Positions 53,647-63,142 of a DNA stretch of 64,000 nt are shown one piece after another. Made by a program: the position numbers and the translations under genes. Below the pieces are notes generated by a model. The model was not told where the DNA came from and searched no databases. It was given only the letters and a program-made list of their open reading frames with translations. This DNA comes from Pseudomonadota bacterium (lineage in GTDB: Bacteria > Desulfobacterota > Desulfobacteria > Desulfobacterales > Desulfolunaceae): assembly GCA_018818835.1 (NCBI GenBank), contig JAHIRD010000106.1, forward strand, positions 1 to 64,000, given 5' to 3'. Numbering within the stretch: position 1 is the stretch's first letter; every line of letters begins with the position of its first letter.

Positions 53647-53679
53647 CATCCATCTGTCGATTTTTTACGAGCCCATCAT
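53647..53679 (-). repeat. Dispersed element copy (reverse)
   Basis: On the minus strand the copy reads atgatgggctcgtaaaaaat followed by cgacagatgg, matching the copy at 40341-40376 (CTCGTAAAAAGTCGACAGAT). It lies between pdxA and the dnaA upstream region. Confidence 0.85.
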
Positions 53680-53683
53680 AATT

Positions 53684-54270
53684 GGCGGTTATGTTTTAGC
53701 GGAATGTATAATTGATCGAATCATAGCAATCAAGCGTTTAAAAAAGAATAAAAAATAAAAAATTCTTTAAAAAAATATTGACAATGGCCAATGTTACACC
53801 GGAGTAGGGTGGAAAAATATCTTTGGTCCGGGGTGCTTGAATTTGGAAAATAGAAGATAATCAAAGAAAATGGAAGAAAATTAGAGATTGTATCTTTGGG
53901 GAACATTCACGGTATTTCCGCGAATCTCCTTAAAAATACTTGTGATAATTCTTATGTGAAAATAGGTTGTATTTAGAAAAGGTTGGGTGGGATTATTTAA
54001 TAATATCAATTTAATTTAATATGTTAGCATTGTGTTTGAACCATGATCACGTTGCGCAAAAAAAACAGATCTTCCGGCTTGACTCAAAAATGGCTTTGCC
54101 TTAAATAGAATCTCACATTGTTTAGAGCGCAATCGTAATAAATTTTCCGGCTCTGAAATCCTGAATAAACCGCAGTGTTTCGACGTATTAAAGAATTTTT
54201 ATAATTTTTATAATTTTTTATTTTTTTATTTATAAATATAATCGTCTTTTTTTGATGAAGGTGTATTTTT
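53684..54270. other. AT-rich upstream region of dnaA, possible origin region
   Basis: About 590 bp without a supported gene. The last 80 bp (about 54190-54250) are almost pure A/T (TTTTTATAATTTTTATAATT-like), as expected for a DNA unwinding element or a strong promoter. I looked for the DnaA box TTATCCACA and its near variants and found no clean copy, so origin function is only a possibility. TTGACA at 53778 could be a -35, but its -10 is poor. Confidence 0.35.
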
Positions 54271-55635
54271 ATGGAATCTGTCTGGGCTGAAGTGAAAACA
54301 TTAATAAAAGATCAAATTCCAGGACACAGTTTCAGGATGTGGATTGATCCCATCGTTTTCAATCGGGGTGACGAGGCAAACATTTTCCTTAGTTGCCCCA
54401 ATTATTTTTCAAAAAAGAGAGTTGAGGACCAGTACAGCACCCTTATCGAAAATGAAATACGTAAGCTTACCGGCACAGGCTGGGGCCTTGTGCTGGAAGT
54501 CAGCGCCCGGAGGGCTCTTTCTGACCGAAGCATGACCGCAGTGTCGCCGATACCCTGCCCAAAACAGATGGTTCTGCCCATGATAGGTCATCCGGTTATG
54601 CATACCGGCCGCATGCTCAGGGAAAACTATACATTTGACGAGTTTGTGGTTGGGAGTAATAATGATTTTGCCTATTCTGCGGCCCTTTCACTGGCCATGG
54701 CAGATCATTCAAGAAACAACACGCTTTTTTTAATATCCGGTACAGGTATGGGGAAAAGCCATCTTTCCCAGGCCATCGGGCATTATATCACCAAGAAAAA
54801 ACCGTCCGAGCGTGTGTATTACATCACAGCCGAAGATTTTACCAATGAGATGATCGGGTCGATCAAAAATAAGACAGCAGACCATTTTAAGGCAAAATAC
54901 AGGAATCAATGTGATGTTCTTCTTCTTGAAGATATTCACTTTCTGACCGGCAAAGAGCATACGCAGATTGAGTTGTCCATGACCCTTGATCACCTGTCAG
55001 AGTCGGGAAAGAAGATCATGTTCAGCAGTTGCTATCTTCCTTCGGATATACCCAAGATGAACGACCAGTTAAAATCGAGGTTCTCCTCCAGTGTGATTTC
55101 AAACATTGAAGCACCGGATTTTAAAACCCGGCTAAAAATTTTGAGAAAAAAAGCCCAGAGGGAAAACTATCATGTTCCAGATCATATTATCGAATACCTG
55201 GCAGGGGAGCTGACCGATGATGTTCGCCAGCTTGAAAGTGGTCTGGTGGGTGTGATTGCAAAATCATCCCTTTTGGGTGTGCCCATTGATTATGAGCTGG
55301 CGGAAAGCGTTGTACGGAATATATCGGTTAAAAAGAAGATGATCACCATTGATCTTATTAAGAATACGGTGTCCAATGAATATGGTATCACCGTGGGTGA
55401 GATGGTGTCCAAGTCCAGGCGACAGGCTGTGGTTCGGCCCAGGCAGATTGCCATTTATCTGTCACGGAAATTTACGGATCAAACTCTTCAGTCCATTGGA
55501 AAAAGCTTTAATAGGTACCATGCCACGGCCATGCATGCTGTGGGGTGTGTGGAAAAAAGTATGAGAGAAGAAGTCGCTGTTAAAAAACATATTGAGTATA
55601 TTGCAAAAAAGCTGGAAGCAGGAACGATAAAATAG
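54271..55635 (+). CDS. dnaA: Chromosomal replication initiator DnaA
   Basis: A 454-aa DnaA with all four domains: N-terminal DnaB/DiaA-contact domain (WAEVKTLIKDQIPGHSFRMW), linker, AAA+ domain (Walker A GTGMGKSH about 156-163; Walker B LLLEDIHFL) and C-terminal box-binding helix-turn-helix (VVRPRQIAIYLSRKFTDQTL). The signature helix reads FNRYHATAMHAV where E. coli has GRDHTTVLHA, so two contact residues differ. GAAGGTG precedes the ATG. Unusually the next gene is a 58-aa protein and then glcD, not dnaN. This could be the only DnaA or a second copy. Confidence 0.9.
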   Translation: MESVWAEVKTLIKDQIPGHSFRMWIDPIVFNRGDEANIFLSCPNYFSKKRVEDQYSTLIENEIRKLTGTGWGLVLEVSARRALSDRSMTAVSPIPCPKQMVLPMIGHPVMHTGRMLRENYTFDEFVVGSNNDFAYSAALSLAMADHSRNNTLFLISGTGMGKSHLSQAIGHYITKKKPSERVYYITAEDFTNEMIGSIKNKTADHFKAKYRNQCDVLLLEDIHFLTGKEHTQIELSMTLDHLSESGKKIMFSSCYLPSDIPKMNDQLKSRFSSSVISNIEAPDFKTRLKILRKKAQRENYHVPDHIIEYLAGELTDDVRQLESGLVGVIAKSSLLGVPIDYELAESVVRNISVKKKMITIDLIKNTVSNEYGITVGEMVSKSRRQAVVRPRQIAIYLSRKFTDQTLQSIGKSFNRYHATAMHAVGCVEKSMREEVAVKKHIEYIAKKLEAGTIK

Positions 55636-55689
55636 TACACTATATCTAATGTGTTAACTGCTGTCGTCGTTTACAGGAGTGATTATATC

Positions 55690-55866
55690 ATGAATGAGAA
55701 ATTGGCTTTTTGTAACCGCAAAACCTATGAAAATTTCGAAATGGCTTTAAAAGGTCTTGAAAGAGCAAGTGAAATCGCTGTTAAATTAGGGTTATACCCC
55801 TGTGAGGTGGATCGGCTGAGGGAGCAGGAACTCAAAGAGCTTCGTCAGCATTTCTCAAATCGGTGA
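55690..55866 (+). CDS. Small hypothetical protein downstream of dnaA
   Basis: A 58-aa protein, MNEKLAFCNRKTYENFEMAL then helical charged sequence ending in ELRQHFSNR. The ATG at 55690 has AGGAGTG nine bases upstream, which supports translation. It has no signal peptide, membrane segment or known motif; two cysteines are isolated. It lies 54 bp after dnaA on the same strand. I do not recognise the family. Confidence 0.55.
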   Translation: MNEKLAFCNRKTYENFEMALKGLERASEIAVKLGLYPCEVDRLREQELKELRQHFSNR

Positions 55867-55987
55867 ATATGATAAGTCGATTTGTCCTTCTGTGCCTTAA
55901 ATAATTTTTTTATGTACTGGTTCTCCATAGACTGACCCCGGCTATACGCTGCGAAACACGGATTCTCGAACTGGATCACAGATCATA

Positions 55988-57367
55988 ATGCATATCTCAG
56001 CCCGCGTTTTTAAAAAATTACAGGCTATTACGGGAAAACCTTATTGTAAAATCGAAAAGGAAGATCTGGCGTGTTATGCCTATGATGCCATCACCCGAGA
56101 TGTGTTCCCGGACGTGGTGGTTTTCCCTGAAAACACAGGTGAAGTATCGGAGATATTGACCCTTGCATCCAGGGAAAAGATACCTGTGGTGCCTCGTGGA
56201 AGCGGGACAGGAACCACAGGGGGCTCACTGGCATTGTCCGGCGGTATCGTTCTTGTTATGACTCGTATGAACCGGATCATTCATATTGATCGGGATAATT
56301 TTGTGGCACGAGTTGAGCCTGGTGTGATCACAGGAGACTTACACAATGCCGTGGAAGCCGTGGGTCTGTTTTATCCACCGGACCCGTCCAGTGCATCATT
56401 TTCAACCCTGGGCGGCAATGTTGCCGAGTGTGCCGGTGGGCCCCGGGCGGTGAAGTATGGTGTAACCCGTGATTATGTTCTTGGGTTGACGGCTGTTCTT
56501 GCAACGGGAGAGGTGATCAAGACCGGGGTGCAAACAGCAAAAGGTGTGGTGGGCTATGATCTGACCCGGCTGATCATAGGCTCCGAAGGAACCCTTGCTG
56601 TGGTCACGGAAATGACATTGAAACTTCTGCCCTTGCCTGGTGCCGTGATGACTGTCGCCGTGGTGTTTGACAGCATGGATAAGGCGGCGTTCACTGTCAC
56701 CGAGATAATCCGGAGCGGAATTATTCCTCGATGCGTGGAGTATCTGGACAAGGCATCCATCGCCTGTGTGCAAAGTTATGCGAATTTGGATCTTCCCATC
56801 GGTGCTGAGGCACTTTTGATCATCGAAACCGACGGAAGGCGTGACGCCGCTGAGTACGATCTTCGATGTTTGACTGAAATCTGCAGAAAAAATGATTGTA
56901 TTCTGATCAAGACCGCTGAGTCTAAGGAAGAAAAAGACGCCTTATGGGCTGCCAGGAAAGCCGTGTCACCATCCCTTTATATGTATGGCCCGGATAAGAT
57001 CAACGAGGATATTGTGGTTCCCCGAAGCCGGATTCCTGAGATGGTCAAAATGATTGAAACGTTGAGAAAGGATAGCGGACTCACCATGGTCAGTTTCGGC
57101 CATGCCGGAGACGGCAATATCCATGTGAACATCATGCTCGATAAAGGGAAAAAAGGGGATTTGGAAAAGGCGGAATACGTGGTGGACCGAATCTTTGACG
57201 AGACACTTTCCCTGGGTGGAACCCTGTCCGGTGAACATGGTGTCGGGATTACAAAATTACCTTATATTTCAAAGGAAATCGGGCAGACCGAACGTTTGTT
57301 GATGCAACAGATTAAGACGGTTTTCGATCCGCATAATATCCTGAATCCGGGGAAAATCTTCGGTTAA
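55988..57367 (+). CDS. FAD-linked oxidase, GlcD/D-lactate dehydrogenase type
   Basis: A 459-aa PCMH-type FAD enzyme of the GlcD/Dld family that oxidises a 2-hydroxy acid such as glycolate or D-lactate. PRGSGTGTTGGSLALSGGIV is the FAD pyrophosphate loop, and STLGGNVAECAGGPRAVKYG and GGTLSGEHGVGITKLPY are conserved core segments near the N- and C-terminal halves. Size is standard. In sulfate reducers such a subunit commonly pairs with an Fe-S GlcF-type subunit, which is not adjacent here. No strong binding site is visible before the ATG. Confidence 0.9.
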   Translation: MHISARVFKKLQAITGKPYCKIEKEDLACYAYDAITRDVFPDVVVFPENTGEVSEILTLASREKIPVVPRGSGTGTTGGSLALSGGIVLVMTRMNRIIHIDRDNFVARVEPGVITGDLHNAVEAVGLFYPPDPSSASFSTLGGNVAECAGGPRAVKYGVTRDYVLGLTAVLATGEVIKTGVQTAKGVVGYDLTRLIIGSEGTLAVVTEMTLKLLPLPGAVMTVAVVFDSMDKAAFTVTEIIRSGIIPRCVEYLDKASIACVQSYANLDLPIGAEALLIIETDGRRDAAEYDLRCLTEICRKNDCILIKTAESKEEKDALWAARKAVSPSLYMYGPDKINEDIVVPRSRIPEMVKMIETLRKDSGLTMVSFGHAGDGNIHVNIMLDKGKKGDLEKAEYVVDRIFDETLSLGGTLSGEHGVGITKLPYISKEIGQTERLLMQQIKTVFDPHNILNPGKIFG

Positions 57368-57402
57368 GAATCCCCCGGGTCAGGATAAAGCAGGGTAAAA
57401 AT

Positions 57403-57597
57403 TTATTGCAACCGGACGGGAGACACTTCTGAGGCCATCAGTTCTTCAAAAATTTCCATCCGTGTGTTTTGATTTTTCTCAACGATACATCTCAAACAGA
57501 GAATGCAGTGCTTTTTGCATATCACATTGGACATGTCGAAGCAGCCAAAACAATTCAAATACTTATCAGTGATCAATGTGTCGATTTCTTTGGTCAT
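57403..57597 (-). CDS. Cys-rich miniprotein of unknown function
   Basis: A 64-aa protein with six cysteines in CFGC (C16, C19), C27 and CILCLRC (C31, C34, C37), a pattern fit to bind zinc or a small iron-sulfur cluster. The rest is polar and helical. AAGG lies six bases before the ATG at 57597, and it follows the suhB stop by 7 bp on the same strand, so it is likely co-transcribed. No family recognised. Confidence 0.55.
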   Translation of the reverse strand: MTKEIDTLITDKYLNCFGCFDMSNVICKKHCILCLRCIVEKNQNTRMEIFEELMASEVSPVRLQ

Positions 57598-57604
57598 AAA
57601 TACC

Positions 57605-58381
57605 TTAGAGCTTTACAAGTGAAAGCATTTCTCCATGAATATTTCCGTTGGTCGCAAGCAGCTCTTTCATTTCGATATGAAATGGATTTCCTGAAAAATC
57701 AGTAACCTGAGCCCCTGCTTCCCTTGAGATCAAAAGCCCTGCTGCTGTATCCCATGGACTCAAGTTCTGTTCCCAGAACCCGTCGAAACGACCACAGGCG
57801 ACAAAGCAAAGATCAAGTGCTGCAGATCCCAGCCTCCGAACTCCTTGGGACGCTTCAAGGCATTTGGAAAACCGGGGCATGACCTCACCTAAAACACTTT
57901 TGAAATTGTATGGAAAACCCGTCACAAGCAAACACTCGGAAAGGGATCGCTGAGACGATACAGCTATCTTTTTTCCATTGAAAAAAGCACCTTCCCCGTG
58001 AATGGCTGTAAAAAGCTCACCTGAAATTGGGTTATGAACAATTCCTACCTTGATCACACCGTCCATGGCAAAGGCTATGGATGTCGAAAACAAAGGCAGT
58101 TCATGGGCGAAATTGGTTGTGCCGTCCAAGGGATCAATGATCCACTGGTAACGGGTGTCATCCAACAAGCGACCACTTTCTTCAGCCAATATGGAATGAT
58201 TTGGAAAACATGCGCGGATAATTGCGATAATCGCTTTTTCCGATTCGGTATCTGCCTCGGTCACAAGATCAATGCGACCTTTTTTCGTAATAGAAGAAAT
58301 ATGTCCATATTTGGAACGAAGAATTCTTCCACTTTCGAATGTGGCGGCAAGACCCGCCTGTTTTATACGATCCAAATTCAT
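57605..58381 (-). CDS. suhB: Inositol monophosphatase family protein
   Basis: A 258-aa Mg-dependent phosphatase of the IMPase/SuhB family. LVTEADTESEKAI, ILAEESG, WIIDPLDGTTNFAHELP (metal site) and SPWDTAAGLLISREAGAQV are all canonical. It dephosphorylates inositol-1-phosphate or related sugars; in E. coli SuhB also aids rRNA transcription, but that cannot be inferred here. It follows hflX by 58 bp on the minus strand. Confidence 0.92.
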   Translation of the reverse strand: MNLDRIKQAGLAATFESGRILRSKYGHISSITKKGRIDLVTEADTESEKAIIAIIRACFPNHSILAEESGRLLDDTRYQWIIDPLDGTTNFAHELPLFSTSIAFAMDGVIKVGIVHNPISGELFTAIHGEGAFFNGKKIAVSSQRSLSECLLVTGFPYNFKSVLGEVMPRFSKCLEASQGVRRLGSAALDLCFVACGRFDGFWEQNLSPWDTAAGLLISREAGAQVTDFSGNPFHIEMKELLATNGNIHGEMLSLVKL

Positions 58382-58439
58382 TATGGGTCGTTTTATAATT
58401 TTTAAGAGATAGAGTCAATACAATAATGGTTTCGAGATT

Positions 58440-60083
58440 TTAGAGATCAGGGTTCAGGACAAGGGGTTCGACCCGTTTTTCAAGCTCTTTCAGGAGAGGC
58501 ATCAGGCTGGATCGATCCTGGGCACAGGTGGCGATGCCCTGGTATCGTGCAACCAGCTTGTCGCAGATATCTGGGGGGACACGGTCACATTTGTTCAGAA
58601 CATTCACGGTTGGAATACGGTCAAGCTCAAGTTCTTTTAATATGGTTTCCACAGACTGGATCTGTTCCTTGAACCTGGGATTGCTGATATCGATCACATG
58701 AAGAAGGATATCTGCATTTTCAAGTTCTTCCAGGGTGGCTTGAAAAGATACTTTCAATTCTTTGGGAAGGTTTCGGATAAAACCCACGGTGTCCGTGATG
58801 ATGACTTCAAAGTCAGCAGGAAACCTGAGGCGTCTGCTTGCCGGATCAAGGGTGGCGAAAAGCTGGTCCTCGGCCAGGACGTGGCTTTGGGTCAAGGCGT
58901 TCAAGAGGGTTGATTTTCCAGCGTTGGTGTACCCCACGATGGAAATAACGGGGACTCCCTTTTTCTTTCGCATGGATTTTTGAAGGCCCCTCTGTTTTTT
59001 AACCTGCTCAAGGGATTTCTGGAGACGGGTGATCCGATCATGGACACGTCGTCTGTTCAGCTCCAGTTTGGTCTCACCCGGGCCCCGGCCTCCAATGCCT
59101 CCGGTGAGCCGGGACATGGCCGTGTTGTGGGTGACAAGACGGGGAAGCAAATACTTGAGCTGGGCAAGTTCCACCTGGAGTTTCCCTTCCCGGGTTTGTG
59201 CTCTTCGGGCAAAAATATCAAGAATCATCTGGGTTCTGTCAATGACTTTGATGTCCACCTGATTGGCAATGGACCGGATTTGGGACGGATTCAATTCCTG
59301 GTCGAAGATAAGGAGACTGGCTCCTTTCTGCATGGAAAGGACTGTTAGATCTGAAAGCTTGCCCCTACCCAGAAGGTAGCGGGGGTCGGGCGTATGACGC
59401 AGCTGGAGAATAGAGTCGAGAACCCTTATATTACTGGAACGGGCCAGTTCCTTCAGTTCGTCCAGGGAGTCAAGGGCAGCCTCTCTGGAGTCGGTGCTCA
59501 CACTTACGAGAATGGCACGCTCGTCTCCTTTTTTCGAATCGTACAGGGCCTCATTTTTTGCAAGGATTTCTTCGGTTGCCCGGATGATCCGGTCACAGAA
59601 TAGTTTCAATCCGCCAGGGTACACCGGGGGGAGGATTGTGTATGGATCGCCTTCTAATACAGGACGGATATGGGCACAATGAATCTGGTGAGGGTTGCCA
59701 TCCCCAAGGAGGGTGATTGCAGCCATGAGATCGAAACGGAGAAGCGAAAGATCGGTCAGGTCGTCTTGGGTTAAGGCCTCATCGGGTTTAAGATGGGTAT
59801 GGATGTATTTGAGGCCCAAAAGACGGCCCGGAAGTACCCGGTGATCTGAAAGAACGGGAATGACGATCTGACGGGAATCTCCTATGATAACATAACTGAT
59901 TTTACCTGATCGGTTGATCAAAAGCCCGATTTGCCGCTGGATCTCAAAAGAAATCCCGGATAATTCATGGCAGAGTTCAGGACCGATGATAAATTCGGCG
60001 GATTCTTTTCGCCGATACAGGTTTTCAAGTCTGCGTTTCTGATCGGCTTTCAAGCCGTCCGTGTTGCCGAATAAATTTTTCAT
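58440..60083 (-). CDS. hflX: Ribosome-associated GTPase HflX
   Basis: A GTPase that binds the 50S subunit and can split stalled ribosomes. The 547-aa protein is longer than E. coli HflX owing to an N-terminal extension of about 180 residues with a beta-rich region, before the HflX N domain (LLGRGKLSDL) and a helical linker (GGIGGRGPGETKLELNRRR). The G domain has G1 GYTNAGKST (about 384), G3 DTVGFIRNLP and G4 NKCD. Extended forms are common in Desulfobacterota. It starts 5 bp after the dnaB stop. Confidence 0.93.
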   Translation of the reverse strand: MKNLFGNTDGLKADQKRRLENLYRRKESAEFIIGPELCHELSGISFEIQRQIGLLINRSGKISYVIIGDSRQIVIPVLSDHRVLPGRLLGLKYIHTHLKPDEALTQDDLTDLSLLRFDLMAAITLLGDGNPHQIHCAHIRPVLEGDPYTILPPVYPGGLKLFCDRIIRATEEILAKNEALYDSKKGDERAILVSVSTDSREAALDSLDELKELARSSNIRVLDSILQLRHTPDPRYLLGRGKLSDLTVLSMQKGASLLIFDQELNPSQIRSIANQVDIKVIDRTQMILDIFARRAQTREGKLQVELAQLKYLLPRLVTHNTAMSRLTGGIGGRGPGETKLELNRRRVHDRITRLQKSLEQVKKQRGLQKSMRKKKGVPVISIVGYTNAGKSTLLNALTQSHVLAEDQLFATLDPASRRLRFPADFEVIITDTVGFIRNLPKELKVSFQATLEELENADILLHVIDISNPRFKEQIQSVETILKELELDRIPTVNVLNKCDRVPPDICDKLVARYQGIATCAQDRSSLMPLLKELEKRVEPLVLNPDL

Positions 60084-60088
60084 GGATG

Positions 60089-61468
60089 TTACTCAAAGTG
60101 GTCATATTCACCGATCACCGCGTTTTCGAAACGGGTGTATTTACCGATAAACGTCAAATGGGCTTTGCCTGTGGCACCGTTTCTGTTTTTTGCGACAATC
60201 AGTTCGGCCTTGCCCTTATTGGGGTTGTTCTCTTCTTTGTTATAGACTTCATCCCTATAGATGAATGCAATGATATCGGCATCCTGCTCAATGGCCCCGG
60301 ATTCTCGTAAATCTGACATCATGGGGCGTTTGTCTGCACGCTGTTCAAGCATACGATTGAGCTGGGACAGGGCGATAATCGGGATGTTTAATTCTTTGGC
60401 CAGGGATTTTAAGGACCGTGAGATTTCAGCAATCTCTAAGTCACGGCGGTCACCCATGGATGGACCTTTCATCAGCTGGAGGTAGTCGATGATGATCAGA
60501 GCCAGATTTTTGTCCAGTTTAAGACGACGGGCTTTGGCCCGGATTTCCATGGCAGTGATGTTGGGTGAATCATCAATGTAGATGGGGGCCTCGGAAATTA
60601 CACCTGCTGCTTCTGTGACCCGTTGCCAGTCATCTTCCCCGATCATCCCTGTTTTAAGACGATCCGAGTTAACACGTGCTTCAGACGTTAGCAGTCGCAT
60701 TGACAGCTGTTCTTTGGCCATTTCAAGGGAAAAGACAGCCACCAGTTTATTTTCGTCAATGGCAACGTTTCTTGCCATGTTCAAGGCAAAGGCGGTTTTT
60801 CCCATACTGGGCCGGGCCGCAAGAATGATCAAATCCGAATTCTGGAGACCTGAGGTCAGAGCGTCAAACTGTTTGTAGCCTGAGGGTATGCCTGAGTATT
60901 CACTGTTATTGTTCTGCCTCTCTTCCAGTGTGTTGATATTCAGGTTGATCAGTTCGCTTAAATGGGAAAAAGACGGTTTGAGTTTGTTGTCGGCCACATT
61001 GAAAATGGCAGTCTGCGCAAAATCGATGGTGTCGGCCACATCCCCTCGTTCTTCGTAACATCGGTGAATAATTTCAGATGACTTTTCGATCAAACGTCTG
61101 AGTGAGGCTTTGTCATGGATGATTCGGGCATGGTATTCGGCATTGACCGTGATGGGCACAGAGTCCATCAGACGCGCAAGGTAGGCGGCCCCACCAGTTT
61201 CTTCAAGTTTACCGCTTTCCCTCAAGTGGTTGACGATGGTGACCAGATCCACGGGTTCGCCTTTGGAATAAAGCTCGGACATGGATTTGAAAATAATCTG
61301 ATGGGATGGTTTGTAAAAATCGTGAGGCTTGAGGATGTCCGCCACATCGGTCAAGGTGTCATTGTCAATGAGGATGGCGCTTAAAATAGACTCCTCAGCC
61401 TCAATACTGTGGGGCGGAAGTTTCGTCAATACCGGGTCCTGGATTTTTTTAAGTGGGCTTGTATTCAT
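60089..61468 (-). CDS. dnaB: Replicative DNA helicase DnaB
   Basis: The hexameric fork helicase. The 459-aa protein has the N-terminal helical domain (PPHSIEAEESILSAILID) and a RecA-type motor: Walker A ARPSMGKTAF (about 215), VFSLEMAKEQLSMRLL, LIIIDYLQLMKG and the DNA-binding loop SQLNRMLEQRADKRP-MMSDLRESGAIEQDAD (arginine finger region). Full-length, no intein. It follows rplI after a terminator, an arrangement common in bacteria. Confidence 0.96.
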   Translation of the reverse strand: MNTSPLKKIQDPVLTKLPPHSIEAEESILSAILIDNDTLTDVADILKPHDFYKPSHQIIFKSMSELYSKGEPVDLVTIVNHLRESGKLEETGGAAYLARLMDSVPITVNAEYHARIIHDKASLRRLIEKSSEIIHRCYEERGDVADTIDFAQTAIFNVADNKLKPSFSHLSELINLNINTLEERQNNNSEYSGIPSGYKQFDALTSGLQNSDLIILAARPSMGKTAFALNMARNVAIDENKLVAVFSLEMAKEQLSMRLLTSEARVNSDRLKTGMIGEDDWQRVTEAAGVISEAPIYIDDSPNITAMEIRAKARRLKLDKNLALIIIDYLQLMKGPSMGDRRDLEIAEISRSLKSLAKELNIPIIALSQLNRMLEQRADKRPMMSDLRESGAIEQDADIIAFIYRDEVYNKEENNPNKGKAELIVAKNRNGATGKAHLTFIGKYTRFENAVIGEYDHFE

Positions 61469-61601
61469 GAGGAAAAATAATCGTTGGTGAAAAAAAGGTC
61501 AAGGGTTTTCTTGGAAGAAATCAGGGAAATAAAAACCAGACGTGCAATAAAAAAAACATGGCATCGGTCGGAAAATCACGCAACTGAAATGTCCATGAAA
61601 T

Positions 61602-61642
61602 ACAAAGGCCCGGCACCTTATTTTTAAGTGCCGGGCCTTTGT
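61602..61642 (-). terminator. Terminator of the rpsF-rplI operon
   Basis: ACAAAGGCCCGGCAC pairs with GTGCCGGGCCTTTGT over 15 bp. It lies immediately beyond the rplI stop on the minus strand. The T tract is short, so efficiency is uncertain; dnaB may still be read through. Confidence 0.75.
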
Positions 61643-61645
61643 GGT

Positions 61646-62110
61646 TTATTCGGAAGCGCTAGTGTCACCTGTGACTTCAACAGTGATTTCAGGCTCAACG
61701 TTTTTGTAAAGACGGATCGCTACTTTGTAGGTTCCCACTTCTTTGATGGGATCCGCAAGGAGAATCATTCTTTTTTCAACGCTGATATCCTGGGCCCTTA
61801 ATGATTCCAGAATGTCATTGATGGTGATTGATCCGTAAAGACGGCCTTCATTACTGACTTTTGCACTAAGCTTGCAGACAATAGCCACGACTTTTTTGGC
61901 CATTTCTTCGGCGACTTCTTTTTCTTTTGCAATCTGAAGCTCAAAACGTGTTTTTTGTTCTTCGATCATTTTTTTGTTTTGAGGCGTTGCAAGAACGGCT
62001 TTGCCCTGGGGCAGGAGATAGTTACGGGCGTAACCATCTTTAACCGTGGCTTCAGAACCGATAATCCCTATGGTATCAATCGTTTCTGTTAATATGATTT
62101 GTGTTGGCAT
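61646..62110 (-). CDS. rplI: 50S ribosomal protein L9
   Basis: A 154-aa L9 with the N-terminal rRNA-binding domain (IILTETIDTIGIIGSEATV and VKDGYARNYLLPQGKA), the long connecting helix and the C-terminal domain (GRLYGSITINDI). GGAGG precedes the ATG. It is the last gene of the rpsF-rpsR-DUF2232-rplI run. Confidence 0.97.
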   Translation of the reverse strand: MPTQIILTETIDTIGIIGSEATVKDGYARNYLLPQGKAVLATPQNKKMIEEQKTRFELQIAKEKEVAEEMAKKVVAIVCKLSAKVSNEGRLYGSITINDILESLRAQDISVEKRMILLADPIKEVGTYKVAIRLYKNVEPEITVEVTGDTSASE

Positions 62111-62197
62111 TTTAACCTCCGCTAAAGGATAACCACCTTTACGTTTGATTCAGTCTGAAGACGACGAGAGGTCCTCATCTTCGGACACAAAGTTTAT

Positions 62198-63106
62198 CTA
62201 TTCATCTGTATTGCCGCTTTTTTTTAAGCTCCGTGTTCTGAAATTTGCCCACATATCGAAAAATCCGACACCCGTGACCATCAGATTGACCGGGAACTGA
62301 AAAAAAATCAGCCAGTAAAGCAATGCTCTTAAACCCACCGGGATTTTTGTTTTTTTTACAAAGAACGATACAATGGAAATCCCTTGGAAAAAATAGAGCA
62401 GCACCATGACAATCATCACGTTCATGCTGAAAAGGAATACGGGTTCCAATTGGACGATCAAGCCGAAAACCCCTCCGATGACCACCCATACAAAATACTC
62501 CGGGGCTTTCCAGAGATCGAGAGAACCAAAATCAGGAACGGCCAAATGGTTTCGTTTAAGAATTGGCATGGCGAGAATCACGTTGAGCCATGATACAAAA
62601 AGGATCGTGGCGGCGATGATTCCCGGTAGCATGCAGGTCACCATATGGACAAGCTGATCAGGTGCATCCTCAATCAAACCCGCATCCATCAGATAACTCA
62701 TAAACAATTTCATCTGGCCGGATGCGAGTTCATAGATCCCACTTTGGGAAACATTGCTGTAAAAGAGCAAAACACTGCAGCCTGATATGAATACGGCGAT
62801 GCTTGAGAACAGTATCGTTTTTTCAATACTGAGTCTGAGTTCAAAACATTCGCCCAGTAAAAAACCAAGAAACATCCATCCTGAAAAAACCAGGAGCCCG
62901 GACGCGGCGCCTCTGCTGAGAAAGACCAGCATCAGCATAATCACGGCAGGGATAATCAGACTGTTTTTTCTGCCGAGCTTAATCCTGTAATAAAGGATGG
63001 GCAGCGGAACCAGCAATGCTGTAACAGCCCCAAGAATAAGAAGCATGGTCATGATGACTCCTGCCAGAATATCCTTGGTTATGTGATGGTGCTGGACAGC
63101 ATGCAC
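62198..63106 (-). CDS. DUF2232 family membrane protein
   Basis: A 302-aa inner-membrane protein with eight or so helices, of the DUF2232 (YybS-like) group. These are regularly found between rpsR and rplI in Desulfobacterota and Firmicutes, and the function is unknown. Features: GAVTALLVPLPILYYRIKLG near the N-terminus and FFQGISIVSFFVKKT and LLYWLIFFQFPVNLMVTGVG near the end. The position inside a ribosomal protein operon is its best identifier. Confidence 0.88.
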   Translation of the reverse strand: MHAVQHHHITKDILAGVIMTMLLILGAVTALLVPLPILYYRIKLGRKNSLIIPAVIMLMLVFLSRGAASGLLVFSGWMFLGFLLGECFELRLSIEKTILFSSIAVFISGCSVLLFYSNVSQSGIYELASGQMKLFMSYLMDAGLIEDAPDQLVHMVTCMLPGIIAATILFVSWLNVILAMPILKRNHLAVPDFGSLDLWKAPEYFVWVVIGGVFGLIVQLEPVFLFSMNVMIVMVLLYFFQGISIVSFFVKKTKIPVGLRALLYWLIFFQFPVNLMVTGVGFFDMWANFRTRSLKKSGNTDE

Positions 63107-63142
63107 GTTTTTGTTCTCCTTATGACGCCCATCCGGACATGA

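Noticed and set aside
53684-54270. Chromosomal origin
   Set aside because: AT-rich block and dnaA proximity fit, but no DnaA boxes were found and skew cannot be computed here, so it is not called as an origin.
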